From positions 1 to 6,823 of the forward strand of contig PLWR01000515.1 of NCBI GenBank assembly GCA_003165615.1: a stretch of DNA of 6,823 nt, in the 5' to 3' direction. Origin of the DNA: Acidobacteriota bacterium. Its GTDB lineage: Bacteria > Acidobacteriota > Terriglobia > UBA7540. The position numbers and the translations under genes are program-made. This document shows positions 1-6,486 of the stretch, in pieces. Position 1 is the first letter of the stretch; each line of letters opens with the position of its first letter. The notes under the pieces were generated by a model that was given only the letters and a program-made list of their open reading frames with translations, was not told the DNA's origin and did not search any database.

Positions 1-1110
1 CCAGGAGTTGTAATTGCCGCTTTCAGGGTATTCCAGCAACCCGTCGCCGTTCACATCCATGGCCAACATCTTCGTGGCCCAGGCTTTCAGCCCGAAATAG
101 TTTTTTCCCAGCCAGGCGTGATCCTTGCCGGCCCGAACGTAATCGCCAGCGGCAATCAGGAGTGAGGGGTAGGAATCCATAAAGCCGCGACTGGCCATGC
201 TGTCGTAGCCCTCCATGCCGATGCCTTTCAATCCGTCCAGGTAGCGGTCGAGCGTCTGGCGAACCATATCGAGAGCCGTCAGCCCAGGCGCGAGCGGCGG
301 CGTGCGCACGGCCATGGAAGAGTACTCAAAAACGCTGCAGGGGCAGGGCCCGCTAACGCTGTTGTTGGCCAGCACGCGCTGGCGAGGTTGCAGTTGAAAC
401 ATATTCAACCAGTTGCGCCGAAAGCCGTCAAATCGCGGGTCGCGCGCGATCCCTGGAACCTCGGGATAAATGGCAACGACTTCCAGATCGTAATCAACCT
501 CGCGTACACTGGAAGTGGCAGGAGAGAAGGTGATGCGTACATAATTGGCAGGACTTTCCGGTGGAGCTCCGCTTCCGTGCAATCTTTGCGCGTCGAAACC
601 CAGAGCTCGAGCCCCGCTGGTGCGCGAGGTGATGCGCAAGGTGCCAAGATCGGGTAGGTGAAGAAGCGCCGGGAGCCGCACGGTGCTGTCGTCGTTGATG
701 ATCCCCAGCAGGGTGGCATGATTGAGGTAGGGATCGAAATTCAGCACCAGTGGCGGTGGGGGGCCACCGGCGGCAAAGTATGAGCGCAAATGAATATGGC
801 GTGCGGAGAACTCAAACGTCCATACGGGGGGCGTGTTGGCGGAAGCGCCCGTGGGACGGTACTCAAACGTCGAGCCGGCTTGCCGCAATTCGTAGGTCGC
901 CTCTGCCGGGGCCGGCGGCCGCAGCGGATTCACGCTGAGCTTTCCCTTTCCCAGGGAATCCAAGGCGAGCGCGGCGAAGGCGGGCTGGTCTGGTGCGAGC
1001 TCAACGCGCATAAACGCCGATTGATACTGAGGCGCATTAGCCGGCTGTGCCGCAACACTCGCGACGGTCAGCAGAATTGCCGAAATGAAATTGGCGAAAC
1101 CTTTAGACAC
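1..1110 (-). CDS. Secreted six-hairpin glycosidase-like protein, N-terminal 370 codons (runs off left edge)
   Basis: The frame is open on the minus strand from GTG at 1110 to the window edge with no stop, so the protein is truncated by the window. Residues 1-21 form a signal peptide with a predicted V-A-A/Q cleavage, placing the protein in the periplasm or outside. Residues of about 30-220 are Pro-rich and strand-like, with no recognised domain. From about residue 228 (R-N-W-L-N-M-F-Q-L) the sequence becomes helical, and it ends with D-V-N-G-D-G-L-L-E-Y-P-E-S-G-N-Y-N-S-W at 352-370. A D-x-(N/D)-G-D-G-L-x-E segment followed by S-G-N-x-x-S-W is typical of (alpha/alpha)6 six-hairpin glycosidases such as glycogen-debranching-like enzymes. 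The exact GH family is not assignable because the catalytic part lies outside. The GTG start is chosen for the GGAGGA seven bases upstream. An in-frame ATG at 1126-1128 would add six residues but has no good ribosome site. It lies 28 bases after the methyltransferase-like gene and is probably co-transcribed with it. Confidence 0.8.
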   Translation of the reverse strand, partial: MSKGFANFISAILLTVASVAAQPANAPQYQSAFMRVELAPDQPAFAALALDSLGKGKLSVNPLRPPAPAEATYELRQAGSTFEYRPTGASANTPPVWTFEFSARHIHLRSYFAAGGPPPPLVLNFDPYLNHATLLGIINDDSTVRLPALLHLPDLGTLRITSRTSGARALGFDAQRLHGSGAPPESPANYVRITFSPATSSVREVDYDLEVVAIYPEVPGIARDPRFDGFRRNWLNMFQLQPRQRVLANNSVSGPCPCSVFEYSSMAVRTPPLAPGLTALDMVRQTLDRYLDGLKGIGMEGYDSMASRGFMDSYPSLLIAAGDYVRAGKDHAWLGKNYFGLKAWATKMLAMDVNGDGLLEYPESGNYNSW

Positions 1111-1116
1111 CGATCG

Positions 1117-1122
1117 TCCTCC
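1117..1122 (-). promoter_or_regulatory. Ribosome binding site of the glycosidase-like gene
   Basis: The minus strand reads GGAGGA here, with the GGAGG core seven bases before GTG at 1110. This spacing is what favours the GTG over the in-frame ATG at 1126-1128, which would place this motif inside the coding sequence. Confidence 0.7.
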
Positions 1123-1138
1123 GCGCATGTGGGTATTG

Positions 1139-1891
1139 TCAGCTCGCTGGAAGTTTGTGACCGAGAAAGATAGTGTGGCGGGGGCCGCCCTTTTTCAGGC
1201 GGCCGCGGACGCGCTCCACCTGGACGGCGAACCCGCCATAGCGCAGGCGCTGCTCGAATTTTCGATCCTCTCGGGCAGACCAGACGGCCAGCACCCCACC
1301 CATCTTGAGAGCTGCACGCGCGGCGGCTATTCCCCGGTCGTCGTAGAGCCCGGCGTTGTCCGCCGCGGCAAACGCGGCCGGGCCGTTGTCCACGTCGAGG
1401 AGCACGGCATCGAACTTGCCGGGGCTCGAACGGAGCGTAACTCTGACGTCACAAACCTCGACCCGCACGCGCTTGTCTTTCAGCGGACGTCCCGCCAGCG
1501 GCCCCAGCGGCCCCCGGTTCCACTCCACGACGGCGGGTAAAAGCTCAGCAACCACAACGATCGCATCCGACGGAAGAAAATCGAGCGTGGCGCGAAGCGT
1601 AAAGCCCATTCCCAGACCGCCGACAAGCACCGAGGGCTGCTCCAACGTCCGCGCCCGTCGGCAGCCAAACGTGGCCAGCGCCTCCTCCGAGCCGTGCATG
1701 CGGCTCGACATCAGGCTTTTACCATTCGCCAGGATGATGTACTCGCTGTCGCGACGGACCAGCTTCATGTCGGTCCCGTCGGGAGTGACTGTCTCGCCGA
1801 GTAACTCCAAAGGCTTCACGAGTGTAATCTCACCGGAGAGGGAAACAGAAGTCAACCTCCAAATGGGTGGAGGTACAGTTTGAAATTGCAT
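1139..1891 (-). CDS. Spermidine-synthase-like Rossmann-fold (methyltransferase-type) protein
   Basis: A 250-residue cytoplasmic protein with no signal peptide or membrane segment. The nucleotide-binding motif is V-L-V-G-G-L-G-M-G at 88-96, followed by an acidic strand end (V-V-V-A-E-L, 112-117). Next come D-A-V-L-L-D-V-D-N-G-P at 161-171 and L-Y-D-D-R-G at 183-188, then the helix and G-G-V-L-A-V-W strand (about 198-204) normal for this family. The motif L-M-S-S-R-x-H-G-S-E-E-A-L-A at 60-73 is typical of bacterial 'spermidine synthase-like' proteins. The usual aminopropyltransferase S/T-D-P gate is not seen after D166, so a true polyamine synthase is unlikely; an SAM-dependent transferase is the better guess. 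The ATG at 1891 has GAGGT ten bases upstream. GTG at 1819 (226 residues, GGTGAG upstream) fits the usual family N-terminus and may be the real start. It is the first gene of a minus-strand pair. Confidence 0.85.
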   Translation of the reverse strand: MQFQTVPPPIWRLTSVSLSGEITLVKPLELLGETVTPDGTDMKLVRRDSEYIILANGKSLMSSRMHGSEEALATFGCRRARTLEQPSVLVGGLGMGFTLRATLDFLPSDAIVVVAELLPAVVEWNRGPLGPLAGRPLKDKRVRVEVCDVRVTLRSSPGKFDAVLLDVDNGPAAFAAADNAGLYDDRGIAAARAALKMGGVLAVWSAREDRKFEQRLRYGGFAVQVERVRGRLKKGGPRHTIFLGHKLPAS

Positions 1892-1923
1892 CGTCGAGTT
1901 TACCTCGCCAGGGGTTGATGATC

Positions 1924-1956
1924 CGGCGCGGCGAAATAAGGTGCATCGCCGCGCCG
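1924..1956. repeat. Perfect 10-bp inverted repeat (hairpin) in the divergent intergenic region
   Basis: The arms CGGCGCGGCG (1924-1933) and CGCCGCGCCG (1947-1956) are exact reverse complements around a 13-base AT-richer loop. The structure lies 32 bases before the ATG at 1891, so it would be in the 5' leader or promoter of the minus-strand unit. No T-tract follows on either strand, so it does not look like an intrinsic terminator. A leader structure or an operator for a dimeric regulator are the plausible readings. Confidence 0.6.
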
Positions 1957-2303
1957 CTTGACTTTCCAATCGGTGAGACCTAGGATTTACGGGATTTCTT
2001 CCCTATGGCCAGTCATGCTGCTCCCCACTCCTGGACCTTCCCGCGCGCTGGCGGCTGGGGTGCGGGCGCAGTCCTTGAACCCGAGAAGACCGGGTCGGGC
2101 CACCTTGCCAAACCTTGGGCGATCATTGGAGTCGGCGCTGCCAAGGTCGGCTGTCGGTGCCCGTGGGCCTGCGATAATGTGCATCGACAATCCGCTATTC
2201 GGTCTCTCCAGAATCCTCTGGCCAACACCGGGTTGCATGCATCCAGGGACCAAAGACTGCTCAGAGATCGCACTCTCCGACTCTATAACTCTGCCATCAT
2301 ACG
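1957..2303. other. Intergenic region between divergent units
   Basis: About 350 bases with no supportable gene. Open frames through it lack ribosome sites and give low-complexity, Pro/Arg-rich translations with no signal of selection. It must hold the promoters of both divergent units. The only notable promoter-like element on the plus strand is the extended -10 near 2170. A TATAAC at 2284-2289 has no matching -35. Small inverted repeats such as ACCCG/CGGGT (2079-2095) and the 8-base palindrome TGCATGCA (2234-2241) are within chance expectation. Confidence 0.6.
2170..2178 (+). promoter_or_regulatory. Candidate extended -10 promoter for the DUF4384-caspase unit
   Basis: The plus strand reads TGCGATAAT, that is the TGn extension followed by GATAAT, which matches TATAAT at five of six positions. 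No clear -35 lies 16-18 bases upstream, as is acceptable for extended -10 promoters. It would give a leader of roughly 130 bases before ATG 2318. This is inference from a single motif. Confidence 0.3.
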
Positions 2304-2310
2304 AGGAGGA
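2304..2310 (+). promoter_or_regulatory. Strong ribosome binding site of the DUF4384 gene
   Basis: AGGAGGA lies seven bases before ATG 2318. It decides the start: the same frame is open far upstream, to about 1958, but only this ATG has a Shine-Dalgarno and begins a signal peptide. Confidence 0.8.
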
Positions 2311-2317
2311 AATATCT

Positions 2318-2980
2318 ATGAATCGGCTATCATGCATTATGTGCCTGATTGTGATTTTTGCGCTTTCGGCCGTTGGCCAGGAGCAGCGCACGCGCGACCT
2401 CTATTTGAGCTATAAGTCAGGGAGCTCATCCGCGGGACAGCCCGGAGCCAAGGTCGTGGTGGCCCTGAATCGCTCCGATGCGATTCAAATGGTTTCTCCC
2501 GACACGGTTTTTCACAGCGGAGATAAGGTGCGCTTCCACCTCTCCTTGAATTTCAACGGCTACCTGGCCGTTCTGAACAAGGGAACGTCGGGGCGAATTA
2601 ACCGGCTCTACCCGTACCCCGGCGCTCCCAAACTGGCCCAAGCGTCGGGGGAGATCGTCGTGCCCGGTAAAGATGCCTGGTTCGCTTTCGACGAGACCCC
2701 GGGCATCGAAGAGGTGACCTTCTTGATGTCCAAAGACCCTATCGAGGGAGTGGAAGAACCAATTCCTGCGCCATCGGACAACCAGGGGCCGGAGTCTGCT
2801 TCCGCCCTTTCCTCGGATGAGAGTGCGCAAAGGTCGCTGGTGGCTCTGGATAAGCGCGCACAGCACCAAGCCCGGGATATTCACCTGGAAGTTAACAACA
2901 ACGCGGCTTATGGGGTCACTGCCGAGAAGGACCTTTCCGGTCTCGTGAAGTTCACGGTGTTGCTGAAACATGAGAACTGA
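2318..2980 (+). CDS. Exported DUF4384 domain protein
   Basis: A 220-residue protein. Residues 1-20 are a clear signal peptide (short basic start, hydrophobic core C-I-M-C-L-I-V-I-F-A-L) with probable cleavage before Q21. Residues of about 60-140 match the DUF4384 pattern: S-G-D-K-V-R-F (67-73), G-Y-L-A-V-L-N-K-G (81-89), R-L-Y-P (96-99), and the late P-G-I-E-E-V-T-F-L-M-S segment (128-138). The domain is a small beta-rich module of unknown biochemistry that is often attached to caspase-like proteases or kinases. Residues 141-180 are a Pro/Ser-rich linker. The last 40 residues form a separate strand-like tail containing R-D-I-H-L (186-190). The caspase-like gene starts 89 bases downstream on the same strand, so the two are probably co-transcribed and may cooperate. 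The partner role is inferred. Confidence 0.88.
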   Translation: MNRLSCIMCLIVIFALSAVGQEQRTRDLYLSYKSGSSSAGQPGAKVVVALNRSDAIQMVSPDTVFHSGDKVRFHLSLNFNGYLAVLNKGTSGRINRLYPYPGAPKLAQASGEIVVPGKDAWFAFDETPGIEEVTFLMSKDPIEGVEEPIPAPSDNQGPESASALSSDESAQRSLVALDKRAQHQARDIHLEVNNNAAYGVTAEKDLSGLVKFTVLLKHEN

Positions 2981-3069
2981 GTCCCCGTCCATAGGGCAAT
3001 CATGATGGGACAACTTTCCTTATTGATCGCAATGATAGGAATCGTCCAATTCTTAGAAGGAGAAGACCC

Positions 3070-4515
3070 ATGTCAAAAAAGTGGTGCAGGGGAATACTTG
3101 TCAGCATCTTGTTTACTGGAGCTTTGCTGGCACAGCAAGATCGGGACCTCCAACTGGTTTCCAGTAAGAACAAAGATGGTTCCGTTTCTGGAGCTTTGGC
3201 CGGAGAGGCGGTTAATCTGGGGATCTACCATGCCTTATTAATCGGTATTAACCAGTACCAGCATCCCGAGTTTGCTCCCAACCTCAGTACTCCCATGAAT
3301 GACGTCTACAATATCCGCGATCTATTGATCCGGAATTATGGTTTCGACAACGAAAATGTGAAGCTACTGTTGAATGATCAAGCTACGCGGACAGGAATTA
3401 TTCACGCGTTGACCTTCTATCGAGACGCGCCTCTTGGCAGTTCAGACAATCTGTTGGTCTATTTTGCCGGTCACGGTTTTCAGAATCCCGGCACGGAAGA
3501 TGGATTCTGGATTCCCTCTGATGCGACGACCGACGAATCCACCTGGGTGCCCGTTTCAGAGATCCGGCGGATTGTAAAAAATATAAAGGCCAAGCATACG
3601 CTGCTTGTCTCGGATAGCTGTTTTTCGGGAACTCTGACCCGCTCGACACTGGCTCTCCCCACTCATGACCGGTTTTTGGCCGAAGTCGCTAAGAAAGACT
3701 CCTACCAGGCTCTCACTTCCGGGGGATTGGAGCCGGTCGCAGATGGAGGCAAGGAAGGGATGTCCTTGTTTGCTTATTCTTTGTCCAGCTACTTGAAGAA
3801 TCCGCCGCGGCCATATTTTACCACTGCGCAACTTTACACGGACCTCGCGCCCATCGTGGCCAATGCTTCTGGTTCGCGTCAAACGCCTGAACAGGGTAAG
3901 ATCCCCGGCACCTTTGACGAAAACGGCCAGTTCATTTTCGCACGCGTTGACATGGTGGGAAGTATGCCGGCGTTGCCTCCCCCTCCCGCACCCGCCGCCA
4001 GCCCGGCGCCTGTCAGCACGTTAGTGCGCGTCCCGCCGCCTTCCATCCCCCCGGGAAAAGTCGCTTTCCTCGATATTACCTTTGCCCCGCCGAAGGGCTG
4101 GGAGGTAACCAAGAATCAGCCGGGTGAAAGCCTTGAGTATAAGCAACCTCAGGCAGGTTTAACGATTGCTCTGAGTACTTTTCATCAGGACTCCGCCGAT
4201 ACGCTGCTGACAGACCCCCCGGCCCGACTGAAGGTCATGACGACAAATTTCGTTGCTACTTTCAAGAAAAAGGGGTTTAAGAAAGTTGAACTGGGAACTA
4301 CCGAACAAAAGCCAGCCGGGGACTTCCATGTCTTTTCCTGGGATGCGACCTATCAAGTAGGTCCGGCTACTCTGTGGTTGCGGTCCGACGTGGTGGTGGA
4401 TGGCAAGGGGTCAAGGATTTACGACTTCACGACCACCGGAGAGCCTGGCAAGAAGGGGGAGGCGAATGACGCCCTCGGACAGATCATCTCTTCTCTTCAA
4501 CGAGCGGAAAAGTAA
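3070..4515 (+). CDS. Exported caspase-like (peptidase C14) protein with C-terminal PsbP/DcrB-like domain
   Basis: A 481-residue protein; ATG with AAGGAG seven bases upstream. Residues 1-21 are a signal peptide (L-L-A/Q). The caspase fold spans about 52-292: A-L-L-I-G-I-N-Q-Y (55-63) is the first core strand, Y-F-A-G-H-G (131-136) carries the catalytic His135, and S-D-S-C-F-S-G (181-187) carries the nucleophile Cys184. Asp182, two residues before Cys, is the position that in metacaspase/orthocaspase relatives binds a basic P1 residue, so Arg/Lys specificity rather than Asp is a reasonable inference. A Pro/Ala-rich linker (about 300-328) leads to a C-terminal domain (330-480) with the pattern F-x-P-P-x-G-W near its start and S-L-Q at its end, resembling PsbP/DcrB (DUF1795-like) folds. 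The dyad is intact, so it should be an active cysteine protease outside the cytoplasm. It follows the DUF4384 gene and has no other recognisable partner here. Confidence 0.92.
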   Translation: MSKKWCRGILVSILFTGALLAQQDRDLQLVSSKNKDGSVSGALAGEAVNLGIYHALLIGINQYQHPEFAPNLSTPMNDVYNIRDLLIRNYGFDNENVKLLLNDQATRTGIIHALTFYRDAPLGSSDNLLVYFAGHGFQNPGTEDGFWIPSDATTDESTWVPVSEIRRIVKNIKAKHTLLVSDSCFSGTLTRSTLALPTHDRFLAEVAKKDSYQALTSGGLEPVADGGKEGMSLFAYSLSSYLKNPPRPYFTTAQLYTDLAPIVANASGSRQTPEQGKIPGTFDENGQFIFARVDMVGSMPALPPPPAPAASPAPVSTLVRVPPPSIPPGKVAFLDITFAPPKGWEVTKNQPGESLEYKQPQAGLTIALSTFHQDSADTLLTDPPARLKVMTTNFVATFKKKGFKKVELGTTEQKPAGDFHVFSWDATYQVGPATLWLRSDVVVDGKGSRIYDFTTTGEPGKKGEANDALGQIISSLQRAEK

Positions 4516-4729
4516 GCGAAGCCTTGCGGTACAATACCCGGCTCTCTCCTGGGGACTCTGGGTGGCGCGCTTCTGACAGAGTCTCGATGTGTAACTTATT
4601 CCTTTTTTTGCGCTCCATTGAGAAGCAGATAAACCAACCCGCGCGCGGCGGCGGTGTGCCAATCCGCAGGCGGCGGGTACACGACTGATTGATCAGGAGC
4701 AACTACCCAAGAACCACAAGGAGATTTAA
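4516..4729 (+). other. Intergenic region between caspase-like gene and porin, with a stem-loop
   Basis: No gene is seen. GACTCTG (4554-4560) and CAGAGTC (4577-4583) form a 7-bp stem, extendable by a G-T and a G-C pair to 4552-4585, with a 16-base loop. A run of seven T lies at 4603-4609, about 18 bases beyond the stem, too far for a standard intrinsic terminator. CTGACA (4573-4578) with a poor TATTCC (4597-4602) is the only -35/-10-like pair. The gap and stem-loop suggest that the porin is transcribed separately. Confidence 0.4.
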
Positions 4730-5969
4730 ATGGAATCCGAAAGTGATCTTACTTCAGCCAGAAAATACATTTTGATCATCGTCATAATGGTCAGCGCGGC
4801 CTTGCCGTCATCTCTTTGGGCCCAGGGTTCTGAAGACGCTTCAATTTCTCCCGCGGGGAAAACCAGCGCGGCTACCAGCAACCCAGCAAGCGATGAAACG
4901 CCAGCTTTGAAAGAGCAGCTCGCACGGCAGCAGGCCCGGATCGAGCAATTGGAGCGGGCACTCGAGACGGTGACGCGGCGGCTGGATCAGCTTGCGGACA
5001 CGCAGCGGGCCTCGATCGCCACGCCACCTGACCAGAACCCGGTGGCCAGCGCCGCCCCCATTGCGCCGGCCGAGGTTCTTCGCGCCAAGCAGGCCAGCTC
5101 CGGAGAACTCGTAGCGTCTGCCGTTGCTCCACCCGTAGTCTCCCCCGCCCCGGTTCGTCCGCAGGCGGAGGCGAGCAAACCCAAGTCCTCTCCCCTTTCT
5201 TTTCAGATCGGGGATGCGGAGTTTACGCCGGGAGGTTTCATGGACTTCACCACGGTCTTCCGGTCCACGAACCTTGGCAGCGGCGTGGCCACTTCCTTCG
5301 GTACCATACCCTATAGCGTCATCGGGGGAGTCCCAAACCCCGCGGGGCGCATGACGGAGATTCGATCCCTGGCTCAGAACTCGCGAATCAGCATGAAGGT
5401 AACTTCCCAGGTTGGCGAGTTCAACGTCACCGGCTACGTCGAGGGGGATTTTGCCGGCAACAACCCCAACAGCCTCTTCGTGACCAGCAACTCCAGCACC
5501 TTCCGCTTGCGTCATTATTGGGCGCAATTGGTGCGGGGCAAGTTTGAGTTGCTGGGCGGTCAAGCTTGGACCCTGATGACCCCTGGCCGCACGGGCATTT
5601 CCCCGGTGTCCACCGACCTCTTCATCTCCCAGGTTCAGGATTCGAATTATCAATTGGGCATTACCTGGGGGCGCCAAAGTCAGTTACGGATGGTCTACCA
5701 CCCCAACAAACAATGGGCCATGGCGCTTTCGATTGAGAATCCGAACCAATACTTGAGCACGGGCGTAGTGCTTCCCAATGCGAACTACAACACCCAGTTT
5801 GACATGGCCGGCAGTCAGGTCACCACCCCCAACCTGCACCCGGACATCGCCGCGAAAGTGGCCTATGACCCGACCATTAGCGGCAGGCACATGCACGCCG
5901 AGTTGGGTGGGATCGTGCGCTCGTTCAAAGACTTCAACTCCGAGCACCAACACTTCCTCTACGATTACA

Positions 5970-5974
5970 GGGGG
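5970..5974 (+). other. Frameshift site 1 in the porin (run of five G)
   Basis: Porin homology leaves the start frame at Y-D-Y-R-G and continues one base later as G-G-V-A-A-G-V-N-I-E. Removing one G from this five-G run restores D-Y-R-G-G-V-A-A-G without any other change. A homopolymer is a common place both for sequencing overcalls and for real slippage. Confidence 0.75.
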
Positions 5975-6053
5975 TGGCGTTGCGGCAGGTGTGAACATCG
6001 AATTGACCAAGAACTTTCGCCTGATTGCCAACGGCTTGTATGGCTATGGCGCT

Positions 6054-6057
6054 GGGA
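6054..6057 (+). other. Frameshift site 2 in the porin (GGGA)
   Basis: The second frame reads G-Y-G-A-G up to 6056, and the barrel continues in the third frame from 6058 as R-Y-M-L-G-L-G-P-D. Removing one base of GGGA gives a continuous G-Y-G-A-G-R-Y-M-L-G. The shift is in the same direction as the first, so the two do not compensate. Confidence 0.72.
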
Positions 6058-6486
6058 CGTTACATGCTGGGTCTCGGTCCGGATGTCATCGTAAAGCCGG
6101 ACGGAACGCTGTCTGGCGTACACGCCGGTTCCGGTGTCGCCGGTTTCGAGTACCAGGTCAATCCCAAGGTTCTGGTCTTCGGGTATTATGGCGGGGCCTA
6201 CTTCCAGCGCAACACCGGCTATACCCTCGATGCTTCGGAGAAGCCAGTTTGGGTCGGGTTCGGCGCCCCCTCTACCACTACGACCGAACTCAATGCGAAC
6301 CGGGCGGTTCAGGAGCCGACCTTTGGGATTACCCGCGCGTTCTGGAAGAACCCGAAGTTCGGATCCCTGCTCTGGGTCAACCAATATTCGTATGTCACCC
6401 GAGCTCCGTGGATCGTTCCTTCCGGATCGGGAAAGGACGCGCACCTGGGCGTCGTCTATACGGACCTCCGCTACGTGCTGCCCTGA

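Larger units (their letters stand above)
4730..6486 (+). pseudogene. DcaP-like coiled-coil outer-membrane porin, interrupted by two frameshifts
   Basis: ATG 4730 has AAGGAG six bases upstream. Residues 1-31 are a signal peptide (S-L-W-A/Q). Residues of about 60-92 form a coiled coil with heptad Leu/Ile (L-K-E-Q-L-A-R-Q-Q-A-R-I-E-Q-L), followed by a Pro/Ala-rich linker to about 155. From F-T-P-G-G-F-M-D-F (165-173) the sequence is a beta barrel with alternating aromatic strands, including R-L-R-H-Y-W-A-Q-L and L-L-G-G-Q-A-W-T-L-M-T-P. This layout fits the DcaP-like trimeric porin family of outer-membrane transporters. The first frame is correct to about 5971 (residue 414), the second carries the match over 5973-6056 (28 residues), and the third over 6058-6486 (142 residues), ending T-D-L-R-Y-V-L-P. 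Joined, the product is 584 residues, a whole porin. Uncorrected, the first frame stops at 6094. With no other lesion, either a recent mutation or sequence errors at G runs are possible. The substrate is unknown. Confidence 0.82.

Noticed and set aside
405..719. 104-residue minus-strand frame and 89-residue plus-strand frame inside the glycosidase region
   Set aside because: Both are shadows of the edge-truncated minus-strand frame 1-1110, which has a signal peptide, ribosome site and conserved motifs.
1356..1883. 175-residue plus-strand frame opposite the methyltransferase-like gene
   Set aside because: Ser/Arg/Pro-rich with no motif; the opposite strand has a full Rossmann-fold signature.
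1958..2317. Upstream extension of the DUF4384 frame from a TTG at 1958
   Set aside because: The added 120 residues look non-coding and would bury the signal peptide; ATG 2318 has an AGGAGGA site seven bases upstream.
3017..3040. Imperfect stem TCCT/AGGA plus ATTG/CAAT between the DUF4384 and caspase-like genes
   Set aside because: Eight interrupted pairs with an internal loop and no T-tract; within chance, and no evidence that it separates the genes.
3002..3241. Small plus-strand frame with a hydrophobic N-terminus ahead of the caspase-like gene
   Set aside because: It overlaps 172 bases of the signal peptide and first strand of the well-supported caspase-like gene in another frame and has no ribosome site of its own.
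4552..4609. Stem-loop followed by seven T after the caspase-like gene as an intrinsic terminator
   Set aside because: The T run is about 18 bases beyond the stem instead of directly following it; kept only as a structure in the intergenic entry.
4841..5677. 278-residue minus-strand frame opposite the porin
   Set aside because: Gly/Arg-rich translation with no domain, lying opposite strongly supported signal peptide, coiled coil and barrel sequence.
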